A stretch of 64,000 nt of DNA from Platycnemis pennipes (taxonomy: Eukaryota; Arthropoda; Insecta; Odonata; Platycnemididae), in assembly GCA_933228895.1 (NCBI GenBank), contig OW121853.1, positions 73,454,645 through 73,518,644 on the forward strand. Reading direction: 5' to 3'. The position numbers were made by a program, and so were the translations under genes. Positions 39,001 through 54,000 of the stretch are shown piece after piece (positions within the stretch are counted from its first letter, which is position 1; each line of letters starts with the position of its first letter). The notes beneath the pieces were generated by a model. The model did no database searches, was not told the origin of the DNA, and saw only the letters and a program-made list of their open reading frames with translations.

Positions 39001-42000
39001 ACTTGCGATTTTGATATAAGGAAGCCAGATCTATTAGTAACAATTTGCAGAAAACAAATTATTTATACCACTAAAATTGATGGATTTGTTGTAAACAACG
39101 CAAGCCCCTGCTAACTTCGAAACCAATGGGTCAATTGAAAATTGATTGGTACTGTTGTAGTAGGTACATCACTTGCAAGTTTTTCTTGAAATTCCCGTTT
39201 TTCCATGAAAGATACGTTTCGTATTCTTTCCTTGGTAGCTTTTCAGATTCTTCTTCCTTTCACTCTCAATGTCGAAAGGCACCAAAATAAAAACTCAATT
39301 CGCTCTTCGAGACATCGCTTCGGCCTGAACCGCCTAAACCAAACGAATGCAGCTGCGACATTGTGAAACAAAACCCTTATCTCTACTCGCGCCTGCTTTC
39401 CCAGGAGGGCTGGAGGGGAGCGCGAGAGGGGAAGGAAGAGAGAGAGAGACACAGGAGGTGGGGAGGACCGTTAGCGGGAGTGGGGGAGGTCCCTCTGAAG
39501 CTCCACGCAGCGCCAAAGAGCGAAAAGGTTTCCGCGCTCAAAATAGTGAAAACATGGTCCAGGAAATGATTCAATGCTAAGTTATTAGCCTTCTAACGCC
39601 GTTCGGATTGGTGTCATTTTAAAGGAGAAGGATGAATCCCTAAGGTTAATGGAAGAGATGCTTCAATTACGATTTGTGTATCGTAAGAAAGGCAGCAGAA
39701 AATGAGATATTTTCACCTTTTTCAGCGCCTATAGCATTTGGAATGATATATACTCGAAACTTGTGATCCATTCTCCCACATTATTTGTCTTTGTTCTAAC
39801 GAACTGTGAAAACAGGTCATCTCTATGTGTCATATTACGCTCGTAATCTTCGATCTAGCAAGAGTCTGCGCAGCCGTTTTCCGGGTAGGTATTCAACACC
39901 CTTAAGGGTGTTGTGCACGGTTAAATTTCTTGTACTACAGGATCTTGTAACAAAAATTGAACTCCGAGAGTTGACCAGGAAATTGTACAATAAGTTGGTT
40001 GATAATCGTACACGATCACAGATTTCATGAAAATTGTGCGCCAAGTATATGCGCAGTTATTAGTTTTTGCCCTACATCTGAGCTGCGATATTTATCAACG
40101 CTTGCATTGTACATTTCCGAAGAAGAATTTTTACGGAATAACATAAGTATTTTTCTAGTATTATAGCGTATTCTTCAGACAAAAGTGACTTTTAGCGATG
40201 ATGACGATAGTATTATGAAGAAGAATACAGCCACAATAGGTAATTGGTTTACAAAATATTTGCAAGCATTGATCCTGGCAATAACAAAATAGAATCAATC
40301 AAGCAATTGGTTAATGCCACTCCTTATTGATTCATAAAATCCATCACTTAGCCTCTAATTACAACGTTTATGCTCATAGCTCATATTTCTTTTTGGAACA
40401 ATAATGTCTCCCTAATTTTATTGATGAGGTTTCAATTTTTTCTGCGCGTCCAACTCACGTTTTGAGAAATAGAACACTTCCACTCCAACGATGAATATCA
40501 TAATGCGGAAGCAACAGGAATAATCACGGTATGTACCATGTGTACAGCGAAAATTAAGGTTTTCCACACAGGAATGAAAGTGATCGCAAAACCACTACAC
40601 CAACCTTACGAATACTATACGAACGCATCACTACGTCACTTTCATGCGAAGAAGCTACGGAGTGGATCCTTGAAGGTTTCATCCAGTAATTTAGAGCATG
40701 ATCTAATTTCTTGTACAAGAAGTTGTGGAAAGCCCTCGTACCCGATGCAATTTGCGCATTGTACAAGTTATTATACCAGAAATTTCACCGTGTGTAGCGG
40801 CTTTATGGTGGGTAATCGTACATCTTTACGCCCATAGTATACCTACGTCTCAACGACAGTTTTTGTTATATTAGGTTGCAACCGAGCTGTTGCGTTTACG
40901 AAATAGTAAGTTACGTGTTGTCTAGTTATCAATTATCACGGGTAAGAACTGCCTGTTAACTAAAGGTTTATCGGGGGATGATGGTAACGAAATAGCTGGT
41001 GACGGGCTGACATGATATCATCGTAACATATCATTCAGTGGACTTTCCTTGTGATGTTTGGCAATGACACACGATGATACCATGTCACAGGGTTTCGAAA
41101 TGGTTCGAAAATTACACTGAACATGTAGGTATAGTTCAGAAAGGATTAGGCTGGTGAGGTGATTGGAGAACTGACTTCCCATTCCCAACGTCCTGGGCTA
41201 GAAACCTGGCAAAGGCAAATTATTTTATTGAAAACTGGGGCCTACACTACTGCTGAGTGGAGAGCACTTCAAGTACAGTACTCCAGTGGCGAATGACACG
41301 TTGAATTGCGTGACATCTTGCCACCTTACGTTAAGAGAACACAATAGGCAGCATAGCAAAGGGATAGGTAGGGGAAATATTTTAGAGTAGTCTGTAGTGT
41401 ATGTTGCATATATTAATCCCTTAATACTATGTAGATACTAACAATTAAGTTGCATGTGACCCTATAGTAGCTTGTTTGCATGTCAAGAGAGCATGCTTGG
41501 TGATCTTCCCCCCCTGCCACACACCCTTGCGGTGGCTTGCAGGGTATCGCGTAGATGTAGGTGGAACAGCAGACTAATGCCGATGCCGAATTTCTCTCCT
41601 TGCTTCACTTAATAATATCGCTATCCATACCCAATCAATCACCCATCCTAAATAGCGCGAAAGAGCTGAGCTGTCGGTTCCCTCCTCCGAATAATAGCTC
41701 TTAAGACCGCTTTACACGATACAATTTTTTGTACAGTTTTTTGTACAATTTATTGTACAAACGCTTGTATGAGGAAATTGTACCGTGTAAAGCGGCAAAT
41801 TGTGTGAACGCTTGTGCGAATGTCTGAATGACTGAACGGAAAATAGAACCTATTCTAATTCCATTCAGACAAGCATACAATTTCGTTCAGTCTATACAAG
41901 CGTTTGTACAAGAAATTGTACAAAAAATTGTATCGTGTAAAGCAGCCTTTAGAGTTTACATTATAATGCCTATAACATAGATGTGAATATATCCTTCCAG

Positions 42001-45000
42001 GAGGAGTCGAGTGCGGGAAGACGAGTACCCAGAGGACACGAGATGTGACCCGTACCGCTCACAGAGGGGACTGAGGGATCAGCAGTAAGTTCACTCGAGC
42101 GGACTAGTGACTGACGAACAGCATATAATGATACAATCAATCGCTAGTCACACGCTAATGCATCTGGTCACCACAGGTGTTTATCTCAACGGGGACTCTA
42201 CATACATTTTGTCGTGTGGTTCAATAGACACACAGATTTGTTTATTTTGCATCATTCCTGTCACTCACTCTATCAGCACAGATTATCTTTGTGATCTCAG
42301 TTGTTTTGACGGCAAATTTTTTTCTTCTATACGCACTCAAAATTTGATTGTTTTCTTCTAGCTATGATTCAGTTCCTTTTTCAATTTCTCATCTACATCC
42401 ACATCATCACAATAATATGCAACACACCATAAAGGTGCGTGGCAGGGGGTTAATTCACATCAAACATGCATTACATATTATGCATGAAAAAGATTCCTCA
42501 TGATCATTGGTCATCAATCCTCAGATTGATTTGACGCAGCTCTCCACTGAGTCCTTCTATCAGCTAATCCCTTCATATTTACGTATTTCTTCTCCTTCAC
42601 ATCCTTCATCACTTGTTCCATATATCTCGCACGAGGCCTTCCTTTGCCATTCTTCCCGACCACTTGTCCCTATACGATTGTCTTCATCAGGCTCTCATGT
42701 CTCATGATTGGGTCGATTAAGTTGTCCCGTCTTCTTCTTAGGGTATTCAGAAGACCTCTCTTTTCTCCCACACTTCTTAGGACTTCCTCGTTACTTACTC
42801 CGTCGATCCATTGAATCTTCATCATTCTTCTGTAGCACCACATTTCGAATGCTTCCACCCTTTTCTTTTCCCCTGTTGTCATTGTCCATGCCTCACTGCC
42901 ATAAGCAGTGACGGAAAAGATTAGTAATTATATTCTAACCTAAATTTCATAATTTAAAAAATATAAAAACAGCAGAGCAATCATGCGGAAACATGTTGTT
43001 AGTTGGGTTAGCCTAAAGTCACTGTATCAACATGTAACTACCCTGATAGCAAAGTCAGTTGGAATCCAACTGGAATTCGCCAGTGTGCAAGCGTAAATTC
43101 AACTGGATTGATCTAGTGTAAAGCTGGAATCCAGCTGGAATCAAACTGGATTCCTGCTGTGCTTTTCACATGATTCCAGCAGGATTCAAGCTGGATAACA
43201 GGAATCCAGCTGAATTTCAAGCTAATATTCCAGGCTGCCTCAACCAGCTGGATTTCAGCTGGATACTCCAGCTGGAATCCAGCTGGATACAGACTTGACT
43301 AGTCCAGCTGGATTTAAGCTACATATTCCAGCTGGAATCCTGCTGGATTCCAGGTGATTTGTCCAGCTGGATGAATCCAGCTGCATTCATCCAGCCGAAA
43401 TTCAGGCTGGAATCCAACTAGCTTGCTATCTGGGTACCTACTAGTGTGTTACCTATTGATACACTTGTATTTATACTATTGGATACATTTACAGCTATTT
43501 ATATCCCTAATTGCACGAGGAAAGAATGATATTTTGAATCTGTCAGCTCGGCAAGAAATTTCTATAATTTTATGATTTCGGTCCAGTTTACCATAGCATG
43601 TTGGTTACGTAATGATTGTCCGTTATTTTCTCACTTCCCATTACTTTAAAAGCTTCACTCCGGGTCCTCGACAACCTGACATCAACGTGTTGGAAAGTAT
43701 TTTGTATTCGTAGCTATTCCTCTGCCAAGAGAAAAAAAGGTAACTTACAGTTTGTCTATTTAGCGAAGGCGGCTGAAGGGATAGCAGAACCCCAGCACTA
43801 GAATGCACACCAACGGCCCGCGTAACAATATCCTAGGAGGGGCCTGCTGACCGTGACAATGACTCCCTAAATGCTGTCCCTTCTGATGGGTGAAGCGAGT
43901 GCGCATGGGTTCTGTATATTCTACAGCCATCTTCGGTAAACGGACGGGCTCTGATGACTGCCCAATAATTTTTTACCTATAGTGGTACTCACTTAGGTTC
44001 ACTTATCTACTTACAGGTGGATGGAGGACGAATATTCTGAGGGCAGAAGACGGATCCCGCGCGGCGGACATGGTGGTGGCGTCGAGGAAGGGAGGTATGA
44101 TTGCTTAAAGGGTTATCCACATTTCACTGTAAAAAGTTGATCTGATTTTCAGTGCAATCTGAATTTAAGCGCTGTCTGGTTGTAAGGCAGGAACACGGAT
44201 GCAAGGTGCGGAACAGGCAGGAACATGGATGGTTGGTACAGGAGCAGTTAAGCAGGAAGCAGAGGAAGCAGGATTCTGGATGGTCTGATTTTCAGTCGTT
44301 CACCTGCCTCATTTTTAGACAAGATATTACTGCTGAAATTCAACATACCCTGTCTTAAAATTGTTGCATCTGAAATTCAGATCGCTTTTGTACCTTAAAA
44401 TCAGATCTACTTTTTACAGTGTTGTAATAGTTCGCGGGTGCAGTCAATCCACGCGACAAGTAAGTAAATACATACAGGTCACGGGTTGCACATTCCTGTG
44501 TCGTCCACATCAACATAATGTTACTATTACGCCGTCCTTGGTAGCCAGGTCGGTAACGCGTTGGCCTGGCAATCAAAAAGTCGCGGGTTCCAATCCCAGT
44601 TTTCGAGTATGAGTTTCGACGGGTTCGGGAAATATAGCATGATCAACACGTTATTCAAACAAGGATTAAAAATGTACAATTTCTAAACCTACTATTCATC
44701 ATCGTCGGTTAACAATCCTAAGATTGGTTTGACGCAGCCTTCTACTCGATTCTCCTGTCGGCTAACCTCCTCATATTGACTTAGCTAACTTACAATTATT
44801 CTATGTAAACCACCTGTTCTTCTCCTCCTACCACGCTTACTCAACATTCTTCCCTCTCTAGCGTGCTTCAAAACACCCTCACCCCCAAAAACCTGCTTTA
44901 TTCACTCCCTCTGCATTCTCCTAATTTCTTCAATCAATTTTCTTCCTCCTTCATCATCTCCAGCACTTCCACGGTCGTTTTCCTTTCAACCCACCTTAAT

Positions 45001-48000
45001 TTATTCATCTTCCATCACAAAAGCCGTAAGTCTATTTCCAATTTATATCCTCAAAGTCTATATTTCCGCTTTGGAATAACTGTCCGTTTGCCAGACTTTT
45101 CATTATGTCCCTTTTCTATGACCTCTCATTAGATTTCTTCTGAGAGTAAACGCCTCTTTCGCCAATGTTTCGCTCTTTCGAGCCTCAATGCTGCTGTGCC
45201 TCTTTACCTCCAGCATACTATATACAGCTATTGCAGCTAAATGGGAACGTTTACTCCTTACCGAAATCGCAATTTTGTACGCGAAATTGTTAGATGGAAA
45301 CGAAAAACGAATTTTAGTGAAAAAATAAATCTTCTAACCACAACCATTCACTAATAAATCAAAAATTAAAATAAGCAAAAAGGTGACGCCCACCGAAAAA
45401 GCTGCTGTGATAACATTGACGTCACTTTGCTCCCGTCCTTGACTGATTTTAGGGGATGGGAAGGGAGTAGAGGGGAATTCTCGGAAGGTCTGCTCACACA
45501 ATTCCTGTCGCAACAGCTTCCATTGGCAGAGTCAGCTGTGTCTCCCCCATTGCGATAAGGCGAAGTAGCTTCGCGGGCTCAGTTGTGATTGGACGAAGTC
45601 AATGACGTCAGAGGTTGCACCACGCCCACCTTTCCGAAAGGGTAAAAAACATCAGTTTTTCGCCGCTTATAACTCGAGACATAATTGACGGATCAAAAAA
45701 CGAAAAAATACGATCTTTTTATTTTACAAACTCTATCAGATCCGGCAAGAAAAAAAATATGGTAAACGACACATTGCTTCACTTGCTCTCGCTACTGACC
45801 TCTAATAAATGCAATCTCAACGTTTTGGTTCCAAAAAATCTAACGTCTTTACTCTCCTTATACATTCTCGTTATTTCATAATTTTCGCACTGCTTTTGTA
45901 ACGTAACTTGTATGTAGCTTTTATAAATCCCTGGCTATCTTTACAACTGTATCAAGCCCATCCGATGCTCTTCTCTTCATTTCCTTCAAATATATTTTAA
46001 TCGTAGGAATTTTTCATTGGGATGGTTTCCAGTTGCCTTCCTCAATTGTGCTTTAAGGTGACACCATCACTTGAAAGACCACCCCACTTGGATCAGTGGC
46101 CTCCTCAATGCTGCCTCGCCGAGGAGCAAACGCAGCAAGTATGGTGCGTGGACTATCTTTTGTCAGGCTCCTACCCTTCGACCTACAAGGCATAGGTGAC
46201 TCTACTAGGAGCAGCATTAATTTCTCACGCCAATGCAGCGCTTGGGTTCAGGGAAACACATAAATCCCCTATCCCACCACCACAAGGTGTACTTCATGAG
46301 AAAGGGAAAGATTGTAACTAGCTAAAAATTGTTATCGCATTCAGAAACCTTGAAAATGAAGAACGAGTTGCCTTTCGAAACGTCGTCGGGTGAATGAAGA
46401 AAGCCCCTAACCATGTGAAACCGAGGAACTTCATCACCCAAGAAACTTCTGCACATTTATTTGCTACAATTATTTATGCAGAAGTTTCTTGGGTTTCTTG
46501 GTAAAACTCTTGATCTTATGCCTGCAGTACTGCTCACTACAATTAAATAGGTACCCAGTAGTTCACAAATGTTTCCAGCAATCGTTACCCACCGCATATT
46601 AACTTACATTTCCTTTTCAGGATGAAGGGGACAGAGGATGACGACGAGCAAGAGTACTTTGGACGCACTCCGCGTCAGAGCCGTGAACCAAGGTATTTTT
46701 CTTGGAGGCATTTGATGATATTATCCAAAGGTCATGGATCAGAATCCATTCTCACCCCTTACGATGGTGCAACTTCTCAATTTTTGTCCCAAAGTAGGTG
46801 ACTCGATGCTCTTGGTGATCTGATGTTAGTGCAATTGAAATGTTTATTTGACAGTATTTTTTAATTATACGTTACGTCATAGAGCTCAGCTTGCATAGAT
46901 AGTACAGCTTTCCTCATTCTTTAGATTTAATATTTCTTCCTCATATTAATTATATGTACTTAGGGAATAGCACATTTTTGATATTCAATAAGAAGCATAA
47001 TCACTTCAGGCTAACTTCAACTCTATTTCCAAATGTTAAACATGACCAGATTCATCATTTAATGCTAATTCGCCGATGTCTGAGGGCTGTATGTACGATT
47101 ATGAATATATTTTAAGAAACTATATTTCCTATTCTCGTCTCTGAAGTTGGTTTCTTTACACTTGTGATGCCTATATTCCTTTTCCGTATACTTTTATTGA
47201 TGGATTCTTTAGTCACTGGTACACCAGCGGTTTCACATCGAATTGCTCTTTCGATGTCACCATATATACGTGAGTAGACGTGGCGTCGTAAAGATACTCT
47301 GCTCATTTCATCAAAAATCCGACTGCCGACCATATAACTTATTGAGTTTCCACACTAATATATTTGGAACATGAAAATACGAACTCGTGTTGCGGAAATT
47401 TCTTATTTTTTCTCTTTATGTGAGAACTGTGCTGCTTTTCAAAAAGGATAAAAGGCTATTTTGTAACACTGACAGGGAGATGATACACTCTCCAATTTTG
47501 GAATTATGATTTCCATCGCTTTAGCTCATTGTTCTCCATTGAAGTATTTCCAATCAATATCCATGGTCCACATATTTTTTTGGCACAGCTAAAATCACGT
47601 CTACGACAGCTCGAAGAGGTCAGACTTTGAGACCTTTCCATAGCCAACATCTTCCAGTCATTGAGTTTTTGCTCAGACCATCAATGACTCACTTTATAAA
47701 GTACTGATGCAGCATATGTTTCATATACAGCTTACTCCTGCACAAATGAGATGAACACTAAATTCTATGTCATAAGCGTGAGTTGGTGTTTAACATGGAC
47801 GCTTGCACATACAGCTCAGGGTGACTTACCTTAATTTGGTGATACAGTTTATTACATTTTAGTCTCCAATTATGTACAGACTTAATAAAGAAAACTTCAT
47901 ATATTAAATGTATCTCTAAATAGCTACCTTTTTTCCATTTTGGTTGAAATTGTATTTTTATCTTCCATATAAATACCCCTTCAACCCAATCAACTTCCTA

Positions 48001-51000
48001 ATCGTGCATGTTAATATTGCTTGTTCCAATCATGCATCTCATATCTTTAGTCTTCCTCTTAAATAATAAACTAAATCCCTCTTCAATCTAAAAGTCATCT
48101 GTCTTATATTCCATAAGTGAAAAACTTCAAGCACTTTTCCGCGGATTTTCTTTTTTTTTATTAATGGATATTTTCCACTACATCAAGCCTGGATCTGTTG
48201 ATAGTCTTAAATTTCAGTGCTTACAGCCTTTCCTTTCACCTTAAATTCTAGTTATCCTGTTATTATTTAAAGCCAAATCCTGGTTTATTTTAATCATATA
48301 CGGTCAACAATCCTAGGATTGGTTTGATGTAGTATATATTGTATCAGTCCTAACCTCCAATACCCAGAGTTTGGTGGAAGAGACCCGAGACACATAGGTC
48401 TACGGACCTCAGAACTTCGCTGGGAGATCGCGAGACCAAACTCGAGACGAGACTCGGGTAGAAGAACTGTTTAACTGAATTTTTTTTTTCTTTCGGGGAG
48501 GTTCCCGATTCAGCCTGCCGCAGAACCGTGAGTTCTGAAATTTCGAGGGGGATGACTATGGAAGGACGCACCAGCGGACTGACTTACTATCCAAGTTGAC
48601 CACAAGAAACTATGTTGAAAATTGACAAAAAATACATATCACATCCAAAAAACGTGATTGGGCATGAAATACAATTTTTATGATTTAATAGAATAATGAC
48701 ATATCACCCTGCATAAATTACACAGCATTGATCTCTAAAATGACACACAATAAGGTCTCTTTCATAACTCATTGAGAACAGAATAAAATGAACGAAATGG
48801 GGGCGTTTACTCTGAACCTAAATCGCAATTTTGTACACAAAATCGTTATACCTATGGAAATGAAAAATGAATTTTAGTATTTTTATTTCCGAGTATACGC
48901 CCCCGTTACTTTCTCCTACCCTGGCTGTCAAAAACCAGCACCCAGGAAATGTGAATATGAGACATGTTAATATAACAATGAAATAGTGAATGAATGTTTG
49001 TAATCCAGCATTTGTGCATTTCTAAACGAGTTTTTAGAGTGTACTCCATCATTAATTTTATTCATCTTACTTCATTCGCGTACGAAAGCAACTTCATCGC
49101 AAGAGGATTTCATTAGCGACCGTAGTAAGTCAGTACGTGTATGCTGAATACAATGATCGACCTCATTTCACAAAATGACTGACGTCACTTCTGTTGCCTC
49201 ATAACCTCCTTGCTTCCCTCAGTCACAACTTATTCAAATTCAGTCATTATGATATCGGTTTGGGTAGTCAAATTCGCCTCCTGGTGGTTGTACAATCTAT
49301 TGGTGGCTGAGCCAGCAAATCTCATGGATTGGTAAACAGTATTCGATACTAAATAGTACACTTCCAATCAGCTGATTTCAAAAGTCTATAACTTCAGACT
49401 GGCCATTATACCACGGGACATCACATTGGATTGCGTTGTACTCCGTGAATGCAGCGAGTGTTAATGATTGAACCACCGAGCATTTTCACGGACAATATTA
49501 AAGCATCCTTACAGTTGAAACTTTGAAAAATCACCTAAATACCTCTGAAAAACCTCAGCACACTGCTCACTGAGGATAGTAGACAATATTTTTTGTTATA
49601 TTTTTTCTTTTTGATAACTGTTGCATCGTTATCTAATGAAAACATTATCCAATCCTTTTCAGAATGAGGGTACAAGGATATAAAAAAGAACAAAGTATAT
49701 GGGACGACGATGCAGAGCTGTACGGTGAATTTGACGTTGGGGATGGAGAGTATCGAAGGTACGGACTGCAGGCTTAATCGCATGAAAATCCAAGAAACAA
49801 TGAATAATGATGCGGAGTTATCTTCAAAACTTTCGTCTTTTTTTCCAATTTTCATTGACGCTGCGATAACAATTCGCCCATCTTAAGAAGGTTGATCCGA
49901 AAAGTGAAAGTCATGTCATTATTTATATATTTTCAGCACTTATAGAACTAAAGTTCCTCTATCTAATAAAGTAAAGATAATTACACCAACCCATACTACT
50001 TGTTCCACAAATTGCATTTGAAATTACATACGATTAACGGCGAGAATGGCCATCACATGGGAATATAACGCTTAAAAATACCATAGTGACATGTCATTTT
50101 TACAAAAAACTGATATTTAATGCGTAATTTCACAAGAAATAAAATGACACGAAAATAAAGGCATCAACCCACCGTATTTTTCGCTACATCCACCAATTTC
50201 TGCGCTTATAGCAGACGAAATGCGTAGTTTATTCAAGTGGCGCTACGGTAGCTCCAGCCAAAATGTATGGCGTATGAATAATATCATTACTAATGAGATA
50301 CTAAAGCATATTTCAGAAAAATATTATAACATTACGTTTGATAGTAATATTCTGGTGTTATACATTAGTAAATTCATTGAGTACATGAATTTATTTCTTT
50401 AAAGTAAGTGCTGAATGACTCTATCGTCGAGCTGATTAAAATTATCATAAAAAAGAAATCCTTCGACTTTACATCGTATTTCTTGTGATACTTATGACTT
50501 TCAATAGCTTAGGTAATTTTCTTTGTGAAGTAAGGATCACTTAGCAGGCATATACTCGTACTTAAATTAATAAGATTCCTCAGACAACTTCACTCAAGCA
50601 GTCGCGAGCCAACCTCCTTAAGGATAATAAGGACATGAATAAACCATTATACATTTTTACCTTCAGATTTTCATATCCGTCCGAGCTAATGTGGAATCTG
50701 TGAAACGGATCATACAAACGTAAGCGGATTTAGTCCGTGAACGGATAGCCTGAAGGCGATTGTCGGATGAGTATTGACGAATGTTATTTTGCTGAATTTG
50801 CTGATTCATATATCAGCAAATCCATGAATTATGCACCGATACAGCGACCGGATTTTGATAAAAAAAATCGAGCAGCACACCCTCCCAAGTTGATTCTTCC
50901 TTTAGTTTGGACCCTTAGGAAACACCTCAAGCCAATGAAGCAAGAAAAACGCACTGTTAGAATAGTTTTTTCAGCCTTTTTTGTCCAAAAAACGAACTAC

Positions 51001-54000
51001 AGGGTGGATTTAAATCTTGGTCACATTTTGGTAATTTTGAAATTGGCAATTTTTTTTTATTTTTAATGCGCACACAACACTTTGAAAAGCTCGAAAAGAC
51101 TTGTACAAGTACCCGTGATGATCTTGAAGACCATTGAAACCAAAAATTCGTCCAAGGATGGCCATTTTGGGCTGCGCGGGTGGGAAACGGCAATTTCCTG
51201 CCCCTCATTGACCAGAAATGGACACGCGCGTCATTCATTTTCCGCCTCGATTCTAGTGAAGATCATCTATGGAAATCGTATGATTGTTTGCTGAATTCCT
51301 TCAAGTCCTCTCGTTTTCATAAAAATGTCCTTTTCTGCACTCCTTGGTGACCGAAAATGGACATACTGATCGAGAACTTTTAGTCTAGATCCTATAGGGG
51401 ACCAGCCCAGGAACTGGCACAATTTTTTCCGAATTTTTCTCGCGATCCCCTTTGTGGGTTGAAAATGGCCATTTTTGACCACTACAGACCAAATTGGGCC
51501 CCCTACGGACATGTTTTTGGTTTGAATCCTCTTCAAGATCATCACGCGCACTTGTACAAGTCTTTTCGAGCTTTCCGAAGTGTTGCGTGCTAATTGAAAA
51601 AAAAATGGCCAATTTCAAAATGACCAAAATATGACCAAAATTTCCGGAACAAATCTGGCGTCCTCTTTGAAGAATTTTGAATACTCTTTGTTCCTTGAAT
51701 TTTTCGTCTAGATCCCGTACAACTCGAGTAAAAAAATCATGAAGACTTTGCCTGGTCCCATCCTGTTTCGGTATCCAACTTGGTTATCTAACCACTGAAT
51801 TGATTTTTTCAAAGTGCAGAACCTTTAATTACAACTATTTAATGCACTTTTCTAGTACTTTTCAGTTTGTAGAAAAATTTGTTGTCAATCAAAAATCAGG
51901 TTCCAAAAAAATTGACCTAAAAAATAGTGCATTTTCCAAGTTGAATGGTCAAAATAAAGGTCAAGGGTCGTTTTTTTGGACAAAAAAGGCTGTAAAAACT
52001 ATTATAACAGTGCGTTTTTCTTGCTTCATTGGCTTGAGGTGTTTCCTAAGGGTCCAAACTAAAGGAAGAATCAACTTGGGAGGGTGTGCTGCTCGATTTT
52101 TTTAAATCAAAATCCGTTCGCTGTATCGGTGCATAATTCATGGATTTGCTGATATATCCATAAACGAATCATTGCCTCGTTGTCACTACTTTGCTACCAT
52201 TTAACATCCTCATTAGTGTCTCTCCCCTAAATATTTCAGTTTAGTTTCTACTTTACACAAGTATCCTATAGCTTCTACTCGTAATTGTAACTGGGGCTAG
52301 TAAGTGAGACTACAAGACGTGCCCTGACATCCCAAAGGTAGCAAGTTAGAATACCGCCTGGGCCATGGATGCCATGTTTGTTTTACTATTATGCTTAGGT
52401 TTACTTTAGATTAGACGTTGTGACATAACAACCATTTGTAGCACCACTAAGCCTAATTCCACTATTGCTCGGCAAGCTGCCCTCACAGATATTGTTAAGT
52501 TGTATAAGAAGTGATGAATTAGAATCAATACCACCGATACCCAGGCATGTATGTCTACGAGACCAAGCACAAAGATCTCATAGGGATGATGCATATCGGT
52601 AAAACCACCTTTTAACTGTACGAATAAGGAAATGTACCTATGAATAATACTAGACAGGGAAGTAATTAAAACATACTGAGAAGGTCATGGTAAAAGTAGT
52701 CGGAATGAGTATCACACACTCCTCAATACTAAAATCTAACTTTAAAAGGATAAAAGGACGAACTTGCACACTGACAGAATTTCCAAGGGAAAAAATCAAT
52801 CATCTCCACCGAGGCTCGAACCTTAAATCCAATACTTCACTATAGGTGCTTTAACCATGTTAAGCTACCTCCGATTACTTCTTATCTTTAGAGTTTGTAA
52901 AGGAACAAGGGGTTAAGGCGAACAGCCGTACATACAATGCCACAAAATGTCTTTAACCGTGAGCACTGCCCCACCGTCCACAAGATAAACTTCATTCATG
53001 AAATCCTCGGGAAAGAAGGATATCTTGCTAACTTAACTGAGGTTTAAGCACCTTACCTGTAAATTAGTGGTTCAGGTTCGAGTCCCGATCAAGGTGAATG
53101 ATTTTCTTCTTGAGGAAACTATGCCATTTGAAATATTTTAACGCCAAAAGAAGTAAAAAGTCAAATTTATTTTACCTATAATGCGCCCCATTTGACATGC
53201 CACCTTGAAATTGGCGGGATATCTGAGATTGTGAACCCTCCCATAATAGAAGTCCTTGAGAGTTAATTCCTTAGATCTTTCCGCGTTTTCTGGTATTAGC
53301 ACACCAATCGTAATGTCTTACCTGAACGCATGTATACTCAGGGAGGAGATCAAATTAAAGAGGAGATTAAATAACTGGCAAACAAAGAGCTCAGAAACCG
53401 CGAAAATAGCAATTCGGAGGCCCATTGACACACGGTTGAATATGAAAGAAGTACGAATACGAACGTTAAGTACTCAAAAATATTCTTAAAAAGGCATTAT
53501 ATTCTTAATCTTATTGGTCAGGGGGAGCAAAAAAAAAGTGAAAAAAGAGAGGTATCCATAGCAAAAATTAACCATTCAATCCAAACGCCATGTTTTGATA
53601 ATCTCTGAGATAATGTTGCTTTGCAGCCAATCAAAGAACTTCGGTGATGTTAATTAATATCTGCACAAACTCTTGCGAAAAAGGAATGAGTAACAATTTC
53701 ATTTCTTACTGCTTGTCCATATGACCGACGCCATGGGTTTTATTAAGAAGCTTAATCAAATACAATTTATGTGGTAATGACGCGCTACTTTTATTTAGTT
53801 GTCTTTGTTAATAGGGTTAAAGGCATATGGGAAACATATGAACGAGCCAAAAGTGGGTTGAGGTTACCGTGTATGTCCATAGACATAAATTAAAAATATA
53901 AGAGCTTGCCGCGGTAACACGTGTCCTTCGAAGTCAATTATAGTAATTCCTCACCTGTGACCCCACAGGCTAAGAATGTTGATTTTTGTATGTTGATCTT

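Larger units (their letters stand above)
42372..43490 (-). mobile_element. CR1/L2-like retrotransposon split by two later insertions
   Basis: Minus-strand 3' end at about 42372-42495 (CATCTACATCCACATCATCA, ACACACCATAAAGGTGCGTG), continued at 42913-43040 (AACATGTTGTTAGTTGGG, ATCAACATGTAACTACC) and after 43435 (CCTACTAGTGTGTTACC). Segment order matches the intact family at 25262-25490. This gives a relative age: CR1-like first, the two inserts later. Confidence 0.75.

Noticed and set aside
39240..39580. GC-rich region with overlapping ORFs on both strands
   Set aside because: Low-complexity composition, no homology, no splice evidence.
44532..44610. tRNA gene candidate (also 38605, 52775, 53022, 18380)
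   Set aside because: A and B boxes are present but the cloverleaf is incomplete and a non-tRNA body follows; these are SINEs.
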